From: GCA-1730015 sp964550655 | GTDB taxonomy: Bacteria > Pseudomonadota > Gammaproteobacteria > Granulosicoccales > Granulosicoccaceae | DNA length: 64,000 nucleotides | Direction of reading: 5' to 3' | Assembly (NCBI GenBank): GCA_964550655.1 | Contig: CAZKAQ010000002.1 | Location: 17,480-81,479 of the forward strand | Part shown: positions 8,395 to 16,658 of the stretch, piece after piece | Layout of the letters: every line of letters starts with the position of its first letter | Numbering within the stretch: position 1 is the stretch's first letter | Notes under the pieces: generated by a model | Told to the model about the DNA's origin: nothing | Database searches by the model: none | What the model saw: the letters and a program-made list of their open reading frames with translations, nothing else | Translations under genes and position numbers: made by a program

Positions 8395-8807
8395 ACTGTG
8401 CGCTGTACCGTTAGTTATGCAGACTCGTGCGCAGGTACAGCCAGAACTCCCTGGCGTCTTGCGTACTGCTGGCATTCCTCGGGAAGACACTGCGGGGTGC
8501 CCTTAGCCAACATCTGTTTTTTATTTACATTGTCACAACTGAGTTTTGTCAATCACCGACAAATCAATTTATGACGTACAGTTAAAGTATGGTTCAAATG
8601 TAACCATTCGCAATGTCATTTCAGTATTATTTATAAGCCGTGATCAAAATCTCATTACAGTGGCGAAAATGGTTTGCTTGTTGCTGTCAGTTACAAATCT
8701 GACGTCATTGCAATGACTGTTTATTAAGCGGCGGCCAGTTAGCTGTGATCTTGCTGGCAGAAGGGCTGAGTTCCGGGTACGGCAGCGTGATTGTAAAAGC
8801 GCGTTGC
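8395..8807 (-). other. Intergenic region between lptB and rpoN
   Basis: No gene is visible in these 413 bases. The part nearest rpoN holds a sigma-70-like promoter at 8524-8552. The rest, up to the lptB stop, holds nothing that I can name. Confidence 0.6.
8524..8552 (-). promoter_or_regulatory. Candidate sigma-70 promoter for rpoN
   Basis: On the minus strand a perfect -35 box TTGACA (8552-8547) is followed after exactly 17 bases by TGTAAA (8529-8524, four of six matches to TATAAT). It is 130 bp upstream of the rpoN ATG and directed at it. Confidence 0.5.
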
Positions 8808-9533
8808 TTAAAGGGTAAAACTTTCGCCCAGATACACTTCCTTAACCTGCTGATTCTGTAAAATATCGTCAGCAGTTCCCTCGGCTATTAAATTGCCGTC
8901 ACTGAGTATGTAGGCTCGCTCACAAATGCCGAGTGTCTCGCGAACGCTATGGTCAGTAATTAATACGCCAATGTTTCTTTGTTGCAAGTGTCTGATAATC
9001 CGCTGGATATCAATTACGGAAATCGGATCTACGCCTGCAAAGGGTTCGTCGAGCAGTATGAAAACCGGATCTGCGGCCAGCGCTCTGGCTATCTCAACAC
9101 GGCGCCTTTCACCACCTGACAGACTCATGCCGAGGCTGTCGCGTATATGCGTTATTTGCAACTCACCGAGCAGGTTTTCAACTTCTTCGCGGTAGTCGCG
9201 TTTGCGCAGATCGGGGCGGTATTGAAGAATGGATACTATGTTTTCCTCTACGGTGAGCTTTCTGAAAACCGAAGCTTCCTGCGGCAGATAACCGACACCG
9301 TGGCGTGCACGCACATGCATCGGGTCACTGGTAATGTTGTGTTCGTCGAGCAATACCCGGCCGCCGTCCGGAACCACTAGTCCGACAATAATATAAAAGC
9401 AGGTCGTTTTTCCGGCACCGTTTGGTCCGAGTAAGCCGACAACTTCACCCTGTTCGATGTGCATCGAGACCCCGTCAAGCACTTTGCGCTTGCTGTAGGA
9501 TTTTTTCAGGTCTTCTGCTATCAAGATTGACAT
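8808..9533 (-). CDS. lptB: LPS export ABC transporter ATP-binding protein LptB
   Basis: ATPase of 241 residues that powers extraction of lipopolysaccharide from the inner membrane together with LptF, LptG and LptC. Visible motifs are Walker A GPNGAGKT (about 36-43), Q-loop GYLPQEASVFRKL, signature LSGGERRRVEIARAL, Walker B FILLDEPFAGVDP and the switch histidine in ITDHSVRETL. Its position directly after lptA and before rpoN is the usual gammaproteobacterial order. lptF and lptG are not in the window, as is normal. Confidence 0.97.
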   Translation of the reverse strand: MSILIAEDLKKSYSKRKVLDGVSMHIEQGEVVGLLGPNGAGKTTCFYIIVGLVVPDGGRVLLDEHNITSDPMHVRARHGVGYLPQEASVFRKLTVEENIVSILQYRPDLRKRDYREEVENLLGELQITHIRDSLGMSLSGGERRRVEIARALAADPVFILLDEPFAGVDPISVIDIQRIIRHLQQRNIGVLITDHSVRETLGICERAYILSDGNLIAEGTADDILQNQQVKEVYLGESFTL

Positions 9534-9585
9534 GGGCGTTTCAGAGTTGGCGAGCTGTGTAATCCAGTGACTTGGTGAACAGTGG

Positions 9586-10098
9586 TCACGGTTTTAGTTT
9601 GCCGGGCTGTAGTGTGATGTTAACCCGGCCCTTATCATTTCCTGTGGCTTTGAATGTGAGCTCGTTTAGATTGTATTCAATTGTGTCACCGGTAAGTGTT
9701 TGACCTGGCCTTTCAAAGTTGGCGTTGCCACGAAAAGTAATTTCGGTAGTGGTGGTGTTGTAGATAATTTCATTGCACTCACCCTTAATCAGTTCGTTGT
9801 TTGGCGTTAGCTGTTGAAATCTGATCGGTGAACCTGTGCCGGTGATACGAAAAAGGCTGCCGTCTTTGATTTCCATTTTTATGGTATCTGCAAAGATTGA
9901 CATGGAACCCTGGGATATTTCTACATTGCCCGAAAGTGTTTGTATGCCACGGCGATCATCGTAGATGGAGTTGTCGGCCTTTACGTTAATTGGCTTTTTG
10001 TGATCCGCCAACTGAGCTGCAACCGGGTTGCTTACCGCCACAAGCAAGGTCGCGATAATAAATATCGTTGATAGTGCCCGGTATAGTTTTGTTGACAC
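9586..10098 (-). CDS. lptA: LPS periplasmic transport protein LptA
   Basis: Periplasmic bridge protein of the LPS export machine, made of OstA-like beta-jellyroll repeats. After a signal peptide (STKLYRALSTIFIIATLLVAV, cleavage likely after NPVAA), the mature part reads INVKADNSIYDDRRGIQTLSGNVEISQGSM, typical of LptA. The start is uncertain. The nearest ATG (10215) overlaps lptC by about 75 bases and adds 39 residues that do not look like a signal sequence. A GTG at 10098 gives a clean signal peptide, and I prefer it although no strong Shine-Dalgarno is visible. It lies between lptC and lptB on the same strand. The gene is certain, the first codon is not. Confidence 0.9.
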   Translation of the reverse strand: MSTKLYRALSTIFIIATLLVAVSNPVAAQLADHKKPINVKADNSIYDDRRGIQTLSGNVEISQGSMSIFADTIKMEIKDGSLFRITGTGSPIRFQQLTPNNELIKGECNEIIYNTTTTEITFRGNANFERPGQTLTGDTIEYNLNELTFKATGNDKGRVNITLQPGKLKP

Positions 10099-10138
10099 TG
10101 CGTTGAGTAGTATCGTCAGGCGTTCAGCGACAGTATGA

Positions 10139-10792
10139 TTACCTTTTGTCTGTGATTTCAAACTGTGCCTCCACGCCGGATGTAAATGTAAGAATACCTC
10201 GGTCGATTTCGGCATTCATATTATTGGCATCGTGCTGCCAGCTTTCGCCCTCCACGTGAACCGGTTCCTCACTGCTGATGGTCCTCTTGCCTGTGTCAAT
10301 GGTTAGCGAGTTTGTGTCGACAGTGACTGGTGCCGTGTCTTTTTTGCGGTTATGGGTAAGCTCTACATTACCTTCCAGATCGAGCACATCGAAGTTGGCA
10401 GACACAGTGCCAAGGGATGCGCGTGCGTGCCACTGTCCGTCGTCGATGCTGCGGAGTTTGACGATCGGGTTCTTTATAATCGAGTAACCTTCAATAAAGT
10501 GGTGCGATAACGATTGCCCTGCGATCATCAATTGCCTGTCAGCAGGCATGCCGGCGTTGTGCTCGACGGTTGTGTCCGGTGCCGGGTTGTCCACTGCTGA
10601 CGCGCCGGTTTTATTTGAAATGTTGATTATTTCGAAGTCTTCCAGGTAGTAATCGCTCTGTGTTTCGGCCATTTCTATTCTGTTGGTTTCGGCCTCCGGT
10701 TGCGCCTCGCGATCATCTATCCATTGCCAGGACACTACTGCGATGACCAGCAAGGCAAAAATCAGCAGAACAGGGGCTAACTTTGATGGCAT
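10139..10792 (-). CDS. lptC: LPS export protein LptC
   Basis: Protein of 217 residues with one N-terminal membrane anchor (LAPVLLIFALLVIAVVSW) and a periplasmic jellyroll that hands LPS from the LptBFG complex to LptA. Typical segments are YYLEDFEIINISNKTG and the VSANFDVLDLEGNVELTHN strand. A linker rich in Pro, Asp and Thr (about residues 65-80) is somewhat longer than usual. It is encoded between kdsC and lptA, as in E. coli. Confidence 0.92.
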   Translation of the reverse strand: MPSKLAPVLLIFALLVIAVVSWQWIDDREAQPEAETNRIEMAETQSDYYLEDFEIINISNKTGASAVDNPAPDTTVEHNAGMPADRQLMIAGQSLSHHFIEGYSIIKNPIVKLRSIDDGQWHARASLGTVSANFDVLDLEGNVELTHNRKKDTAPVTVDTNSLTIDTGKRTISSEEPVHVEGESWQHDANNMNAEIDRGILTFTSGVEAQFEITDKR

Positions 10793-10873
10793 AGAGGCAT
10801 CACTTTGATAAAGTATTGACGGGTCGGTTTACTCAGGTACTGAAAACCGGGGCCCATTATATAACCCTGAAGG

Positions 10874-11410
10874 CTACACCATATAACGTGCAACGGCCGA
10901 CTCATAGAGGTTTTGTGATCTCAGGATCAGCTCGCAGGCCTCGCGCACCGCGCCGTTGCCGGCTTTTTTGCTGCTTGTCCAGTGGGCAACCTCGGCGACT
11001 TCTGTGTTCGCGTCGGGCACAGTCAGGGCCAGTCTGACCCGTCGCATCACTGGCAGGTCAATGATGTCGTCTCCCATGTAGGCAAAGTCATGTGCGGCGA
11101 GGCCGGTCTCTTTACACAGAGACTCGAATGCAGGGAGTTTATCTTTGGCGCCTTGTACCAGGTGCTCGATTTGCAGCTCCTCACACCTGTGGCGAACGAC
11201 ATTGGATTTGCGACCTGTGATGACGGCTATTTTGATTCCGGCGTCACCGAGCAGGCGCATGCCGAGTCCGTCTGCAGAATGAAAACGTTTGAATTCCTGT
11301 CCGTCGTCACTGCGATACAAGCCTCCATCGGTTAGCACACCGTCGACATCAAAAATGATTGCCTTGATGGTGCTGGCAAGTTCAATAGCGCGTTCGGTTG
11401 CACCTGACAT
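10874..11410 (-). CDS. kdsC: 3-deoxy-D-manno-octulosonate 8-phosphate phosphatase
   Basis: HAD-superfamily phosphatase of 178 residues that removes phosphate from KDO-8-phosphate, the last step to free KDO for LPS. Visible motifs are the nucleophile motif FDVDGVLTDGG, VITGRKSNVV, the lysine in GAKDK, and the metal-binding YMGDDIIDLPVM. The C-terminal GNGAVREACELIL is characteristic of KdsC. It follows kdsD by 84 bp on the same strand. Confidence 0.96.
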   Translation of the reverse strand: MSGATERAIELASTIKAIIFDVDGVLTDGGLYRSDDGQEFKRFHSADGLGMRLLGDAGIKIAVITGRKSNVVRHRCEELQIEHLVQGAKDKLPAFESLCKETGLAAHDFAYMGDDIIDLPVMRRVRLALTVPDANTEVAEVAHWTSSKKAGNGAVREACELILRSQNLYESAVARYMV

Positions 11411-11494
11411 AAAATTCTTCTTATATAAACGAACAAGGTAATCGAAAAGCTCACAACCGACGACAGGAAGTGATCAACGCTGTCATTGTCCGGG

Positions 11495-12523
11495 CTAGAC
11501 AATGCCTGCCTGAAGCAAGGTGTGCATATTGAGTGCTCCGCAAACATTTCCTTTGTCATCCAGCACTGGTAAAGCATAGATTTTACGTTGTTCCATAATA
11601 ATCAGTGCGTCATCTGCAAGTTGCTGTGCGTTTACAGCGTAACCACCGCGGGTCATGATTTTGTCAATAGTGACGGTGTTGATGTCAAGGCTTTGGTCGA
11701 GGGCGCGGCGTAAGTCACCATCCGAGAATACGCCAAGCAACTTGTCGTTGTTGTCGACAATGGCGAGAAAGCCCAGTTTGCCGGCGCTCATGCTATACAG
11801 AGAGTCTTTTAAAAGCGTCCCGCTGCGAACCTTGGGCGTTGTCTCGTCACAAACCATGATGTCGCTTACTTTTAACAACAGTTTTTTGCCAAGCTTACCG
11901 CCCGGATGCGTGCGCGCGAAATCCTCAGCACTGAATCCTCTGGTTTCAAGTACAGCCACTGCGAGTGCATCGCCCATGGCAAGGGTAGCGGTTGTGCTGG
12001 TGGTAGGTGCCAGTCCAAGAGTGCAGGCTTCCTCTGCAACGGCAACGTTTAGTACCGCGTTGGCAGCTGTGGCTAACGATGATGCGGGTTTGCCGGTAAT
12101 GGCAATCAGCGGGACGTCCAGTCGTTTCATAACAGGCAGTATTGTTTTCAATTCATACGACTCTCCGCCGTAGGAAATGGCAATGACTACATCGTCTGCT
12201 GTAATCATTCCGAGGTCACCATGCGAAGCCTCACCCGGGTGTACAAAAAACGCTGGTGTGCCGGTACTTGCAAGCGTTGCAGCGATTTTGTTTGCTATGT
12301 GACCGGATTTGCCAACGCCGCAGACAACCACTCGTCCGGTACACTTTAGTAGCAAGTGGCAGGCAGTGGCGAATTGATCATCCAGATTGTCGTTTAAAGC
12401 TGCAACCGCTTTCGCTTCTGTTGCAAATACTCGCCGACCAACGTCCAGCAGCCGGGAAACTTCTTTTTGTTCTTCTATCGATGTAATCGACGTCAGATCA
12501 GGTTTTGTTAGTTCGTTGTTCAA
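11495..12523 (-). CDS. kdsD: Arabinose-5-phosphate isomerase
   Basis: Makes D-arabinose 5-phosphate from ribulose 5-phosphate, the first committed substrate for KDO. The 342 residues comprise an N-terminal SIS domain (VVCGVGKSGHIANKIAATLAS, HPGEASHGDLGMI, SYGGESYELKTI) and two C-terminal CBS domains (about 205-342, with LLGVFSDGDLRRAL). Its start is only 6 bp after the mlaA stop, so the two genes are probably co-transcribed. KdsD, KdsC and the Lpt genes form one LPS supply unit. Confidence 0.96.
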   Translation of the reverse strand: MNNELTKPDLTSITSIEEQKEVSRLLDVGRRVFATEAKAVAALNDNLDDQFATACHLLLKCTGRVVVCGVGKSGHIANKIAATLASTGTPAFFVHPGEASHGDLGMITADDVVIAISYGGESYELKTILPVMKRLDVPLIAITGKPASSLATAANAVLNVAVAEEACTLGLAPTTSTTATLAMGDALAVAVLETRGFSAEDFARTHPGGKLGKKLLLKVSDIMVCDETTPKVRSGTLLKDSLYSMSAGKLGFLAIVDNNDKLLGVFSDGDLRRALDQSLDINTVTIDKIMTRGGYAVNAQQLADDALIIMEQRKIYALPVLDDKGNVCGALNMHTLLQAGIV

Positions 12524-12529
12524 TGTGTG

Positions 12530-13405
12530 TCAGGAGCTCGGTCGGTCGATTTCTTCAAGCTCATCGAATTCTTCAAATTCATCTAGCTCATCGAGTTCGT
12601 CAAGTTCATCCAGCTCGTCAAGTTCATCGAGTTCGTTGAGTTCATCCAGTTCGTTGCTGTCGTCACCGCGCTCTGAGCTACTGCTTTCAGAAGGTGATTG
12701 ATCAAAAATCTGGGATCTGCGCCATCCAACATAGCGGTCTTTGACAAAGCGGTACGGGTCAAGTGCCCCCGAATTAAGTATAGATGATGCGGCCAGTAGA
12801 TTGGATCTTGCATTGATGACACTCAAAGCTACCACCGCACCTCTGGTACTGCGTTCAAGATCACTTGTATTGAGTGGTTCGATGCGACTGTCTCCAAGCA
12901 GACCGATAGTGCTGCGTAATGTTTGCGGTCCGAAAAACGGCAGCATCACATAGGGTCCTTCCGGTACGCCCCAGACACCCAGTGTCTGGCCGAAGTCTTC
13001 ATAGTGTTTGTCAAAATCCAGTTGACTGGCGACATCAATCAAGCCGCCGATGCCGACAACTGTGTTTACGGCTACTCTTGCAGTGTCGGAGAAGCCCTGT
13101 CTGAATTTCCCCTGCAGAATGCCATTGGCGGCAGTAGAAACATCACTGATGTTGCCGAAGAAATTGTTCACGCCGGCGCGAACGAACTCTGGTGTTACTT
13201 TTCTGTAGCCGGTGGCAACCGGTTTAAGCGCATAGCGGTCAATTTTGTCGTTAAATGCGAATATAGCCCGGTTGGCAGGCTCGAACGGATCTGCAATTGC
13301 GCCAACGGGCGGCGGCCCTTTGGCCGCACAGGCGGATAAAGTGGCAGCCACTACCAAAATGCAGATCACCCCGATAAACCTGGGGAAATTAACCTGATGT
13401 TTCAT
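12530..13405 (-). CDS. mlaA: Outer-membrane lipoprotein MlaA (VacJ) with acidic repeat tail
   Basis: Lipoprotein of 291 residues that with a porin removes phospholipids from the outer leaflet of the outer membrane and passes them to MlaC. The lipobox LSAC puts the lipidated cysteine at residue 26. The family core follows: DPFEPANRAIFAFNDKIDRY, GVNNFFGNISDV, FGQTLGVWGVPEGPYVMLPFFGP and SRIEPLN. After about residue 235 the protein departs from the family: a serine-rich linker leads into twelve tandem triplets of the form (N/D/E)-E-(L/F/I), ending DRPSS. Its start is divergent from mlaC, and kdsD follows after 6 bp. The main function is secure, the tail's role unknown. Confidence 0.93.
   Translation of the reverse strand: MKHQVNFPRFIGVICILVVAATLSACAAKGPPPVGAIADPFEPANRAIFAFNDKIDRYALKPVATGYRKVTPEFVRAGVNNFFGNISDVSTAANGILQGKFRQGFSDTARVAVNTVVGIGGLIDVASQLDFDKHYEDFGQTLGVWGVPEGPYVMLPFFGPQTLRSTIGLLGDSRIEPLNTSDLERSTRGAVVALSVINARSNLLAASSILNSGALDPYRFVKDRYVGWRRSQIFDQSPSESSSSERGDDSNELDELNELDELDELDELDELDELDEFEEFDELEEIDRPSS
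12545..12655 (-). repeat. Twelve-unit 9-bp coding repeat in mlaA
   Basis: A run of 111 bases encodes NEL DEL NEL DEL, further DEL units, then DEF EEF DEL EEI and D. Units resemble GATGAACTT with synonymous changes, so the protein repeat is cleaner than the DNA repeat. Change in unit number would keep the frame. The opposite strand reads as a run of serine codons, which is not a gene. Confidence 0.85.
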
Positions 13406-13789
13406 GGGTGCTGTGTCCGTTGTGCCGCTAGCTCTGTATTCGGCGCCTGGATGCAGTTTACCTGTGAAGCGGCTCGCATTTCAAAATTCTTGTGTGGAAC
13501 TGGTAAGGTTGTCCGATTGTCGTGGCAGGTTTAAATAACTGATTAAGCAAGCGTTTGGTGCCCAGGTGGCAGTATTGGGTAATGTGGGAAGGGCAGTCGC
13601 TTTATATTTCTTGGTTGAGATTATCTGAACACAACCCAGAATACCGGTATGGCCTTTCACTGGTATAACATAGTAAAGAGATACTATGTTCCCGGTTGCC
13701 GCTTTGGTTAACTCCAACAACAAGTAATTTAATCAACCAATATTATCCGCAGCCGGCAGATGCTCGGTGTGATGTACAAAGGGGAGATA
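13406..13789. other. Divergent promoter region between mlaA and mlaC
   Basis: These 384 bases separate the leftward mlaA-kdsD-kdsC-lpt unit from rightward mlaC-murA. An open frame on the minus strand (13481-13723) has no family resemblance. The clearest element is the perfect inverted repeat at 13667-13690. No promoter matches the consensus well enough to call. Confidence 0.5.
13667..13690. promoter_or_regulatory. Perfect inverted repeat, candidate operator
   Basis: AACATAGTA and TACTATGTT are perfect 9-base complements separated by AAGAGA. The site is 100 bp before the mlaC start and about 260 bp before mlaA. It has the size and symmetry of a dimeric regulator site; a short hairpin is the alternative. 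No regulator gene lies next to it. Confidence 0.45.
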
Positions 13790-14395
13790 ATGAAGATTAT
13801 TCGTGTAGTACGTGCACTGGTGTTGACGCTCACACTGCTGCCAGTGACTGTGTTTGCCCATCCGGCGGAGGATCTTATCCGTCAGATCACAGGCGACATG
13901 ATTGAGGCACTTCTCAGCCCGGAAGCTGAATCGGACAGCAACTTTGTTCGTTCAAAGATTGACACCGAGGTAATACCACACATCGATTTTGTAACGATGA
14001 CCAGGATTACCGTTGGTATTTCGGTATGGAAAAAAGCTACCAAACAGCAACGCAGCGATCTGGTCAAAGAGTTTCGGGAACTGCTGCTGAATACCTATAC
14101 CGCCGCACTTGATCAGTACACAGGACAAAAGCTTGAAGTACTGCCCCATCAGGCCACTGATAATGATGACAAAATTGCCGTTGTCAAAACTGTTTTTGAC
14201 GATGCCAACGTCTTGATTCCAGTTGATTACAAGCTTAAAACCCACAAGTCTGATCGCAATACCTGGAAGGTTTATGACATAGAGGTCGAGAATGTCAGTC
14301 TTGTGAAAAGCTATAATTCCGAGTTCGAAAGTCAGATCAAAAATGCGGGTGTCGACGGACTGATCGCAACGCTTCGAGCAAAGAACAACAAGTAG
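13790..14395 (+). CDS. mlaC: Periplasmic phospholipid-binding protein MlaC
   Basis: Soluble periplasmic lipid carrier between MlaA in the outer membrane and the inner-membrane Mla complex. I start it at the ATG at 13790, preceded by AGGGGAGATA; an upstream in-frame ATG adds ten unlikely residues. This gives 201 residues with a signal peptide (MKIIRVVRALVLTLTLLPVT, cleavage near VFA-H). Family segments include VIPHIDFVTMTRITVG, FRELLLNTYTAALDQYTGQ, VPVDYKL-type and YDIEVENVSLVKSYNSEF. In E. coli mlaC lies in mlaFEDCB next to ibaG-murA. Here only mlaC precedes murA, and mlaA is divergent on its other side. Confidence 0.92.
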   Translation: MKIIRVVRALVLTLTLLPVTVFAHPAEDLIRQITGDMIEALLSPEAESDSNFVRSKIDTEVIPHIDFVTMTRITVGISVWKKATKQQRSDLVKEFRELLLNTYTAALDQYTGQKLEVLPHQATDNDDKIAVVKTVFDDANVLIPVDYKLKTHKSDRNTWKVYDIEVENVSLVKSYNSEFESQIKNAGVDGLIATLRAKNNK

Positions 14396-14522
14396 GCTGG
14401 TTGGCAGTTTGCCAGTGAGCTTTTATTCCTCTTCCCGGGCAGAGCGCGGAGTACCGTAGGTCGGGACTCTGTCAGTTTTTCGATATAGCAACTGCATTTG
14501 CCGGCCTGACAGTGGTTGCCTG

Positions 14523-14551
14523 TTGGGATTGGCGCGCGCTTCCGTTATCAT
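14523..14551 (+). promoter_or_regulatory. Candidate sigma-70 promoter for murA
   Basis: TTGGGA (14523-14528) and TATCAT (14546-14551) are separated by exactly 17 bases, 100 bp upstream of the murA ATG. The -10 matches five of six positions and the -35 four of six. Confidence 0.45.
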
Positions 14552-14651
14552 ATTGGCAACTTGCCGGCGGCGGTGAGAATGTTCGTCTCTCGACAGAACG
14601 TGGTTCGGTCTTGTCCGACATGTTCACCCATTCCGGTGCGATTTTAAAACA

Positions 14652-15911
14652 ATGGATAAACTGATTATTGGCGGCGGTAATCCGCTGAACGGGTCTGTGC
14701 GTATTTCAGGCGCCAAGAATGCCGTGCTGCCGATACTTGTCGCAACATTGCTTTGTGATGACACAGTATCGCTGGAAAATGTTCCTCACCTGAATGACGT
14801 CACCACCACCATGACTCTGCTCGGGCGTATGGGAGTAAAGCTGACGCTCGGCGAAAATATGATGGTCGAAGCTGATGCCTCTCAGGTAAACAACTATGAG
14901 GCGGAGTATGAGCTGGTGAAAACCATGCGTGCCTCGATTCTGGTACTGGGCCCCTTGTTATCGCGTTTCGGTGAGGCCGTGGTGTCGTTGCCCGGTGGGT
15001 GTGCTATCGGTGCCAGGCCGGTTGATCTGCACATCAAAGGCTTGCAGGCCATGGGTGCCGAAATCACCCTTGAGGCGGGCTACATCAAGGCGCATTGCAA
15101 AAAACTCAAGGGCGCTACAATCAACTTCGAAACCGTGACTGTCACTGGTACAGAAAATCTCCTGATGGCAGCAACTCTGGCACAAGGGACCACAGTGCTT
15201 GAGAACGCAGCGCGTGAGCCCGAAGTCGTGGATCTGGCCAATTTTTTAATTGGTATGGGTGCGGATATACAAGGTGCAGGAACGGACACAATAACCATTA
15301 ATGGCGTCGACAGTCTGAATGGATGTCACCATCGTGTTGTACCGGACAGAATAGAAACCGGTACATTTCTGGTGGCCGCGTTGGTCAGTGGTGGCAAAAT
15401 GACGGTTCAGGATGCACGGCCGGATATTCTTGAGTCTGTGTTGCAAAAGCTTGATGAGGCAGGCGCTGACTTGCAAATTAACGGTGACGATATAACCATT
15501 AGCTGCCGCTATGAAAAACCCCGTGCGGTAGATATAACAACCGCACCTTATCCACAGTTCCCGACGGATATGCAAGCGCAGTTTACGTTGTTAAATTCGG
15601 TTGCTGAGGGTACCGGAGTAATTACTGAAACCATTTTTGAAAATCGATTTATGCATGTGCAGGAATTGCAGCGTATGGGCGCTGATCTCAAGGTAAGCGG
15701 CAATACAGTTACCTCGCGTGGGGTGCAAAAACTGACTGGTGCACCTGTGATGGCAACTGATCTGCGCGCATCGGCTTCATTGGTTATTGCCGGTTTGATT
15801 GCCGAAGGTGAAACACACTTGCAGCGCGTTTATCATATTGATCGCGGTTATGAGCGCATTGAAGATAAATTTAATGCGCTGGGTGCAAAAATACAGCGCG
15901 TCAGTGGCTAG
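14652..15911 (+). CDS. murA: UDP-N-acetylglucosamine 1-carboxyvinyltransferase
   Basis: First committed enzyme of peptidoglycan synthesis, adding enolpyruvate from PEP to UDP-GlcNAc in the cytoplasm. The 419 residues match the family length. The N-terminus GGNPLNGSVRISGAKNAVLP and the active-site loop LPGGCAIGARPVDLH are clear. The loop cysteine (Cys117) is the residue alkylated by fosfomycin, so the enzyme should be of the sensitive type. The upstream 256-bp gap has a candidate promoter and no room for mlaB and ibaG, which normally precede murA. hisG follows after 48 bp. Confidence 0.97.
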   Translation: MDKLIIGGGNPLNGSVRISGAKNAVLPILVATLLCDDTVSLENVPHLNDVTTTMTLLGRMGVKLTLGENMMVEADASQVNNYEAEYELVKTMRASILVLGPLLSRFGEAVVSLPGGCAIGARPVDLHIKGLQAMGAEITLEAGYIKAHCKKLKGATINFETVTVTGTENLLMAATLAQGTTVLENAAREPEVVDLANFLIGMGADIQGAGTDTITINGVDSLNGCHHRVVPDRIETGTFLVAALVSGGKMTVQDARPDILESVLQKLDEAGADLQINGDDITISCRYEKPRAVDITTAPYPQFPTDMQAQFTLLNSVAEGTGVITETIFENRFMHVQELQRMGADLKVSGNTVTSRGVQKLTGAPVMATDLRASASLVIAGLIAEGETHLQRVYHIDRGYERIEDKFNALGAKIQRVSG

Positions 15912-15959
15912 CAGTCACAGCGTTATGAACGTGTCTATCTGAGAGTTTCTGGCAGAAAA

Positions 15960-16607
15960 ATGAAACAATCGCTGGCCTTAGCACTTACCAAAGGGCGTAT
16001 CTTGCAATCAACCTTGCCACTGCTTGAAGCGGTCGGCATTGTACCCTCTGAAGATGCGGAAAAAACCCGTAAACTCAGAGTAGATACCAATCACCCCGGG
16101 ATAAGAATACTGTTGGTGCGAGCCAGTGATGTACCTGCCTATGTTGAATATGGCGGGGCAGATGTTGGTGTTACCGGCAAGGATATTTTGCTCGAGCATT
16201 CCGGCAAGGGAATCTATGAGCCGCTTGATCTTGGTATCGGTGTTTGCCAGATGGTGGTAGCAGGTAAAAAGGGAGTCAAAATCGATGGGCCGCAAATTTT
16301 AAAAGTGGCAACCAAGTATCCTGAGGTCGCACGACAATATTTTGATCGCCGTGGACAACAGGTAGAAATCATCAAGCTCTATGGATCGATGGAACTAGCA
16401 CCTCTCGTGGGAATGGCCGACCTGATTGTCGATATCATGGAAACCGGCGCCACATTGGCTGCCAATGGCTTGGAAGTCATCGGCGAGCCGATAGGTCAGA
16501 TTAGTTCGAGGCTCATCGTCAATAAGGCTTCGATGAAAATGAAACACGAGAAAATCCATCAACTCATTGATGGTTTGTCTAGCGTGGTTACAAATAACAG
16601 GCGCTAA
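15960..16607 (+). CDS. hisG: ATP phosphoribosyltransferase, short form
   Basis: First enzyme of histidine biosynthesis, joining ATP and PRPP. It has 215 residues and lacks the C-terminal regulatory domain, so it is the short HisG form that in other bacteria needs the HisZ regulatory subunit; hisZ is not in the window. Typical segments are LALTKGRILQSTLPLL, VEYGGADVGVTGKDIL, YGSMELAPLVGMAD and LIVDIMETGATLAANGLEV. murA-hisG-hisD adjacency is common in Gammaproteobacteria; here a DAHP synthase gene stands between hisG and hisD. Confidence 0.95.
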   Translation: MKQSLALALTKGRILQSTLPLLEAVGIVPSEDAEKTRKLRVDTNHPGIRILLVRASDVPAYVEYGGADVGVTGKDILLEHSGKGIYEPLDLGIGVCQMVVAGKKGVKIDGPQILKVATKYPEVARQYFDRRGQQVEIIKLYGSMELAPLVGMADLIVDIMETGATLAANGLEVIGEPIGQISSRLIVNKASMKMKHEKIHQLIDGLSSVVTNNRR

Positions 16608-16658
16608 AAACCGGGCTGTTCACCGCCCCATTAACCCTTTGCACCGGACTCGAATCCA

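Noticed and set aside
12387..12701. Plus-strand frame encoding a long polyserine protein
   Set aside because: It is the complement of the acidic Glu-Leu repeat of mlaA and of the kdsD start; no start signal and no sense outside the repeat.
13481..13723. 80-codon minus-strand frame in the mlaA/mlaC interval
   Set aside because: No family resemblance, no ribosome site, and it spans the inverted repeat of the divergent control region.
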